Assembly (NCBI GenBank): GCA_017420605.1
Contig: JAFOIS010000020.1
Span: forward strand, 1-9,863
DNA from: Lachnospiraceae bacterium
GTDB taxonomy: Bacteria; Bacillota; Clostridia; Lachnospirales; Lachnospiraceae
Direction of reading: 5' to 3'
DNA length: 9,863 bases
The translations under genes were made by a program, and so were the position numbers. Shown here in pieces: positions 6,724 through 9,863 of the stretch. Numbering within the stretch: position 1 is the first letter of the stretch; each line of letters starts with the position of its first letter. The notes beneath the pieces were generated by a model. That model searched no databases. It worked only from the letters and a program-made list of their open reading frames with translations, and was not told the origin of the DNA.

Positions 6724-7887
6724 TCAGAGCGGAAGATCCCCGATCCTTGCGTACCACAGAAGATCTTTTGCCTGCGGATTCTTATCGATGTAGAGATCCC
6801 CGCTGCTCCAGATCATATAAAGCGTATCTTTATAGTCGAAGATGTCGTAATAGACGATCCCGTACGCATCCTGAATGAAGAAGATCTCCCCGAAGGCGGA
6901 AAGATCCGGCCTGTCCGCGCAAAGCAGCCGCAGATTATTTCTTCCGTCCCGCGCGCGGTTCGGCAGGATGCCGGTCACGGAAATGCCCATGAGGAGCTTT
7001 CCTTTGTACGGAAGGAGCTGCGGCCGCGTCGTATTGAATTCGATGCGTCCCGCCGCCTTCCAGGTAAGTCCGAGGTCGCCGGACGTATAGAAATTGTCGC
7101 CGGCGGCGCCGCGGACGAGCGCAGCCATTTCATTTCCCAGGATCGCGGACTGCGTCTCATACTGTCCCAGCGCCGGGATCGCGCCGCGGACCTCGAGGAC
7201 GTCCGAACCGCCGGCGATCCTAACGCACACCGGTTCCGCCGATCCGGCCGTCATCATGGAATACCGGTATCCGTCGGTATGCAGCCGGAACTTATCCGTA
7301 AGGATGACGTGCTCCCATCTTTCCCTGTACAGGTCGAAATCCGAAAAGCCCATATCCCGGAGGACCGCTTCATAGATCTTTCCGGTGAGCGGCACGTCTT
7401 CGCCGCGGAAACGGATCCGGAGCGGCCGAATCGGGGAAAAAGCCTGTTTTCGGATGTCATAGTCCGTATAGAAGTACTCCTCTCCGTAACTCAGGAAGAG
7501 GACGCGCACATATCCGCGGAAGAGCGTGCCGGTCTGTCCGAAATGCGTCACGACCGTGTCCGCTTCTTCGCCCGTCTGATAATAATAGCAGTTGCAGTCG
7601 AGGAACTCCCCGTACTGTTTTCCGTCCCGGATCATGCCGTTCTCCGCGACGATCATGGTCTCAAACCGCTCCGGCTGGCAGACCGGGATCTTTGCGAGCG
7701 CGACGATGTCACGGGACTCCCCGTAGTTTTTCCGGGAAGCAAGATATGCGCTGTACACCATCCCGTGATCCGGATCGATACAGCTCTCCGGCGCCGAGGA
7801 CGCCGTAAACTGCGTCGTATCGCTCACACAGGTGCGGCATGTAAGGATCCGCTCCGTCCATTCTGCATTTGAATAAGCACTGCGCAC
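6724..7887 (-). CDS. Cytoplasmic sialidase-like (BNR/Asp-box) beta-propeller protein
   Basis: From the preferred start the protein has 387 residues, with no signal peptide or membrane segment. It contains one clear Asp-box, SGDLGLTW (269-276, S-x-D-x-G-x-T-W), the hallmark hairpin of sialidase-type propellers. It also has RPQLLPYKGKLLMG (288-301) and RDGRNNLRLL (313-322), which resemble the later blades of exo-sialidase-like proteins. An early DIVALAKIP strand (60-68) fits a propeller blade. I cannot assign the full sialidase Arg triad and Tyr/Glu nucleophile by eye, so activity is unproven. GTG at 7887 is preferred because AAAGGAG (7893-7899) lies 5 nt ahead of it. An in-frame GTG at 7905 would put that RBS inside the gene. 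It is 42 nt downstream of the M42 peptidase gene and probably cotranscribed with it. Being cytoplasmic, it would act on imported glycans. It could also be a glycosidase of another propeller family. Confidence 0.65.
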   Translation of the reverse strand: MRSAYSNAEWTERILTCRTCVSDTTQFTASSAPESCIDPDHGMVYSAYLASRKNYGESRDIVALAKIPVCQPERFETMIVAENGMIRDGKQYGEFLDCNCYYYQTGEEADTVVTHFGQTGTLFRGYVRVLFLSYGEEYFYTDYDIRKQAFSPIRPLRIRFRGEDVPLTGKIYEAVLRDMGFSDFDLYRERWEHVILTDKFRLHTDGYRYSMMTAGSAEPVCVRIAGGSDVLEVRGAIPALGQYETQSAILGNEMAALVRGAAGDNFYTSGDLGLTWKAAGRIEFNTTRPQLLPYKGKLLMGISVTGILPNRARDGRNNLRLLCADRPDLSAFGEIFFIQDAYGIVYYDIFDYKDTLYMIWSSGDLYIDKNPQAKDLLWYARIGDLPL

Positions 7888-7892
7888 GCTGA

Positions 7893-7899
7893 CTCCTTT
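7893..7899 (-). promoter_or_regulatory. RBS that decides the start of the sialidase-like gene
   Basis: AAAGGAG on the minus strand lies 5 nt before GTG 7887. The longer start at GTG 7905 has no comparable motif upstream, which supports the shorter protein. Confidence 0.6.
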
Positions 7900-7929
7900 C
7901 CGCACTCCGGCCGGTTTTGCAATGTGCTC

Positions 7930-8997
7930 TCAGAAAGACCGGATCACATCCCCGTCGAGCCTTCGGATGATCTCCTCCGCAAGATGGACGCCGTTCCGGA
8001 AATCCTCATACGAAGCGATCCCGTAATGTGTATGGCTGTACCGGACCGGGATCCCGATCACGATGCAGGGTACGCCTTCTCCCGAAAGATGGATCACCGC
8101 TCCGTTCGTGGCGCCGCCCGTGCGGACCGCTTCCTGCACGGGAATGCCGCATTCTTCCGCTGTATCGAGCGCGAAACGCTGGAAACGCGGATGGGTGATC
8201 ATCATCCGGTCGATATGCCGCAGCATCGGTCCCTTATGCAGCGCGGTCTGGGTAAGATACGGCTCGGTGAACGTATCGTCGGCCGGCGTCCCTTCAAAAA
8301 CGATCGCGATGTCCGGCTTTACCCGGCGGGCAGTGACCTGCGCCCCGCGCATGTGCATCTCTTCCTGGGCTGCCAGCGCGCCGACCAGATCCACCGGAAG
8401 CTTTTCCGATGCCAGATCATTCATGACCGCAAGGACGGCGGCACAGCCGAGACGGTCGTCAAAAGCCTTGCCGATCATATTGTCGTGCTTTTTATCATAG
8501 AAAAACGGTACGTCCGGCACGGCAGGGGCGGCGATCCGGATCCCGAAGGCGTCCCTTGCTTCCGCCGCGGAACACGCGCCGACGTCGATCGCCATATCGG
8601 CGATCTCCGGTGTCCTGCCCTTTTCACCCTCGCTCATGAAATGCGGCGGTTTCGTTGAAATGATCCCGACGACCTCTTCGCCGCCTTTCGCACGGACCCT
8701 GACGCGGTGCGCCGGGATATTGCTGTTTACCCAGATCCCCAGCGGGATGAACCGGAGGGTTCCGTTCGGCTTCACCGCCTGTACCATGAAACCGACCTCA
8801 TCCAGATGCGCGTCCAGCATCACCTTCGGCCGTCCGGCCGTATTGCCTCCGTGATACAGGTAAAGATTCCGAAGCGTATCCTCCTCCGTCATGACGGTCG
8901 GCGGTACGTAACGGCGGGCACATTGCACGACGTCGTCTTCAAAGCCGGGCGGTCCGAATGCTTCGGACAGTTCCCTGATCATCTCCAGTGCATCCAT
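7930..8997 (-). CDS. M42-family metallo-aminopeptidase (FrvX/glutamyl aminopeptidase type)
   Basis: This is a 355-residue cytoplasmic enzyme of the M42 family, which forms tetrahedral shells and removes N-terminal residues from peptides using two metal ions. The metal and catalytic residues are all visible: AHLDE (H64, D66), GKAFDDR (bridging D180), AQEE (catalytic E212, ligand E213), FEGTPADD (E235, a ligand site) and RYSHT (H322). The length is normal for the family. Some relatives were once annotated as cellulases, but the motifs are those of the peptidase. ATG at 8997 is chosen because GGAGG (9003-9007) lies 5 nt upstream. An in-frame TTG at 9009 would overlap this RBS. The gene is the first of a two-gene unit with the sialidase-like gene and is driven by an extended -10 promoter. 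Its job is probably peptide turnover. Any link to glycopeptide use with its neighbour is inference. Confidence 0.93.
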   Translation of the reverse strand: MDALEMIRELSEAFGPPGFEDDVVQCARRYVPPTVMTEEDTLRNLYLYHGGNTAGRPKVMLDAHLDEVGFMVQAVKPNGTLRFIPLGIWVNSNIPAHRVRVRAKGGEEVVGIISTKPPHFMSEGEKGRTPEIADMAIDVGACSAAEARDAFGIRIAAPAVPDVPFFYDKKHDNMIGKAFDDRLGCAAVLAVMNDLASEKLPVDLVGALAAQEEMHMRGAQVTARRVKPDIAIVFEGTPADDTFTEPYLTQTALHKGPMLRHIDRMMITHPRFQRFALDTAEECGIPVQEAVRTGGATNGAVIHLSGEGVPCIVIGIPVRYSHTHYGIASYEDFRNGVHLAEEIIRRLDGDVIRSF

Positions 8998-9000
8998 AGG

Positions 9001-9007
9001 CTCCTCC
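9001..9007 (-). promoter_or_regulatory. RBS that decides the start of the M42 gene
   Basis: GGAGGAG on the minus strand sits directly before ATG 8997, with 5 nt from GGAGG to the start. It overlaps the alternative TTG start at 9009, which argues against that longer form. Confidence 0.7.
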
Positions 9008-9087
9008 AAAGGCCGGCCGGCTTTCCGATCCGGCGGGCGGGCTGTTCCCGGTTTTCAGCTTTTGACAGCGTCTCCGCCGTCTGCTTC

Positions 9088-9096
9088 ATTGTATCA
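9088..9096 (-). promoter_or_regulatory. Extended -10 promoter of the M42-sialidase unit
   Basis: TGATACAAT on the minus strand is an extended -10 with one mismatch to TATAAT. No good -35 is present 17 bp upstream (TACGGG). The expected start is near 9081, giving a leader of about 80 nt that includes a GC-rich palindrome (GCCGGCCGGC) just before the RBS. Confidence 0.6.
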
Positions 9097-9118
9097 TAAA
9101 AACGCCCGGCCCGTACCG

Positions 9119-9164
9119 GATTCTTCCGCACCGCGCTGATTCTTCCGCACCCGCTGATTCTTCC
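9119..9164. repeat. Three direct repeats between divergent promoters
   Basis: GATTCTTCCGCACC occurs at 9119-9132 and again at 9138-9151, and a shorter GATTCTTCC occurs at 9156-9164. The spacing between copies is 19 and 18 bp. Copies two and three are both preceded by GCT. The array lies between the -10 elements of the M42 operon (minus strand) and the phosphodiesterase gene (plus strand), covering or abutting both -35 regions. A regulator binding array is a reasonable guess. A random small duplication is the alternative. Confidence 0.6.
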
Positions 9165-9182
9165 TCTCCGCACGGGAATCTG

Positions 9183-9191
9183 TGCTATAAT
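9183..9191 (+). promoter_or_regulatory. Extended -10 promoter of the phosphodiesterase gene
   Basis: TGCTATAAT (TGnTATAAT) is a perfect extended -10. No convincing -35 is seen 17 bp upstream, where the last direct repeat copy ends. The start is expected near 9198, leaving a leader of about 60 nt that holds a short CCGGC/GCCGG hairpin before the RBS. Confidence 0.75.
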
Positions 9192-9258
9192 AGATCAAGA
9201 ATCATAAGGACGTGCATCGCGCCGGCCTTTGCCGGTCATTTTCCGGAGGAAACCCGCC

Positions 9259-9863
9259 ATGAAGAAATCCATCCCCCTTATTCTCGCGTCTGCCCCCTTT
9301 GCCGCCGGTGCCGCTGCCGCGGCCGGCCTCGTGTACCTGATCGCGCCGGGGAGCCGCAACAAATCGATGGCCGCGCAGTTCGCCGGCCGCAACATCGCGC
9401 ATAGGGGATTATTTGCCAAAGACCAGTCCATACCGGAGAATTCCCTGCCCGCGTTCCGCGCCGCCGTAGAGGCCGGATACGGGATCGAACTCGACGTGCA
9501 GCTCTCCGAAGACGGAAAAGTCGTCGTCTTCCACGACGACGACCTGAAGAGAGTCTGCGGTGTCGATCAAAGAGTGGACGCCCTGCCCTATGAGGAGCTG
9601 AAGAAACTGTCCCTGTGCGGGACGGCGGAATATATCCCGCTGTTTTCGGAGGTCCTTGCCACCGTCGGGGGTAAGGTCCCGCTCATCGTGGAGCTGAAAT
9701 CCGGTCATCGCAACACCGAGCTGTGCGAAAAGACCTGGGGCATGCTGACGCGCTATCAGGGACCGTTCTGCATCGAGAGCTTCGATCCGCGGATCGTCCG
9801 CTGGTTCTACCTGCAGGCGCCCTATATTCTGCGCGGCCAGCTGGCCACGACGTCCGACGACTA
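9259..9863 (+). CDS. Membrane-anchored glycerophosphodiester phosphodiesterase (3' partial)
   Basis: ATG at 9259 follows GGAGG (9245-9249) by 9 nt, and the frame stays open to the window end, giving 201 visible residues. Residues 5-29 are a hydrophobic, Ala-rich segment, probably a single membrane anchor. The catalytic GDPD domain follows: AHRG (H48), PEN (E60-N61), ELDVQLSEDG (E77, D79) and FHDDD (H92), with a further acidic ligand in VELK (E145). These match the two catalytic histidines and metal-binding acids of the family, which hydrolyses glycerophosphodiesters to sn-glycerol 3-phosphate and an alcohol. The segment IESFDPRIVRW is also typical. A normal family domain is about 230-250 residues, so perhaps 50-60 residues lie past the window. 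It is divergent from the M42 operon and has its own promoter. The active site is probably outside the membrane, acting on lipid or teichoic-acid derived diesters. The side is inferred from the N-terminal anchor. Confidence 0.92.
   Translation, partial: MKKSIPLILASAPFAAGAAAAAGLVYLIAPGSRNKSMAAQFAGRNIAHRGLFAKDQSIPENSLPAFRAAVEAGYGIELDVQLSEDGKVVVFHDDDLKRVCGVDQRVDALPYEELKKLSLCGTAEYIPLFSEVLATVGGKVPLIVELKSGHRNTELCEKTWGMLTRYQGPFCIESFDPRIVRWFYLQAPYILRGQLATTSDD

Noticed and set aside
6718..7872. Long open frame (384 codons) antisense to the sialidase-like gene
   Set aside because: It has no domain or RBS evidence, while the minus-strand gene has an Asp-box, an RBS and operon context.
7888..7905. Longer start (GTG at 7905) for the sialidase-like gene
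   Set aside because: There is no good RBS upstream of it, whereas AAAGGAG lies correctly before GTG 7887.
8998..9009. Longer start (TTG at 9009) for the M42 gene
   Set aside because: It would place the GGAGG motif inside the coding region, and ATG 8997 has ideal spacing to that motif.

Overview
The window looks like chromosomal DNA from a moderately GC-rich member of the Clostridia (Bacillota), probably a gut or rumen Lachnospiraceae/Oscillospiraceae-type bacterium. The reasons are strong AGGAGG-type ribosome binding sites, extended -10 (TGnTATAAT) promoters, a tRNA-Gly without an encoded CCA, and the protein types: an SLC45-like MFS transporter, a bacterial RCC1-repeat surface protein, an M42 aminopeptidase and cytoplasmic carbohydrate-active folds. 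The lineage is an inference, since no marker gene is present. I see no phage, IS, CRISPR or integrase genes.

Layout. (1) 1-2666, plus strand: the 3' end of a probable FAD-dependent oxidoreductase, then, 20 nt later, a 796-residue protein made of two pectin-lyase-like (GH28-related) beta-helix halves. (2) 2749-2913, minus strand: a self-contained tRNA-Gly(CCC) unit with promoter, tRNA and intrinsic terminator. (3) 2928-6667, minus strand: a two-gene operon. An extended -10 promoter with a hairpin-bearing leader drives an SLC45-like MFS transporter that carries a roughly 90-residue non-membrane insertion, followed by a membrane-anchored protein whose repeats count as two seven-bladed RCC1-like propellers. 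(4) 6724-9096, minus strand: an M42 metallo-aminopeptidase followed by a cytoplasmic sialidase-like beta-propeller protein. (5) 9183-9863, plus strand: the 5' part of a membrane-anchored glycerophosphodiester phosphodiesterase, divergent from the M42 operon. Three direct repeats lie between the two divergent promoters.

How the genes may fit together. The oxidoreductase/beta-helix pair and the sialidase-like protein have no export signals, so they would act on sugars or oligosaccharides already inside the cell. The MFS transporter is a plausible sugar importer. Its cotranscribed RCC1-like partner is an anchored, repeat-rich binding protein of unknown ligand. The strongest candidates for new biology are the 7+7 RCC1 architecture, its pairing with a transporter that has an enlarged loop, and the tandem beta-helix protein whose first half lacks the acidic residues of the second. 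All functional links beyond gene order are inference.
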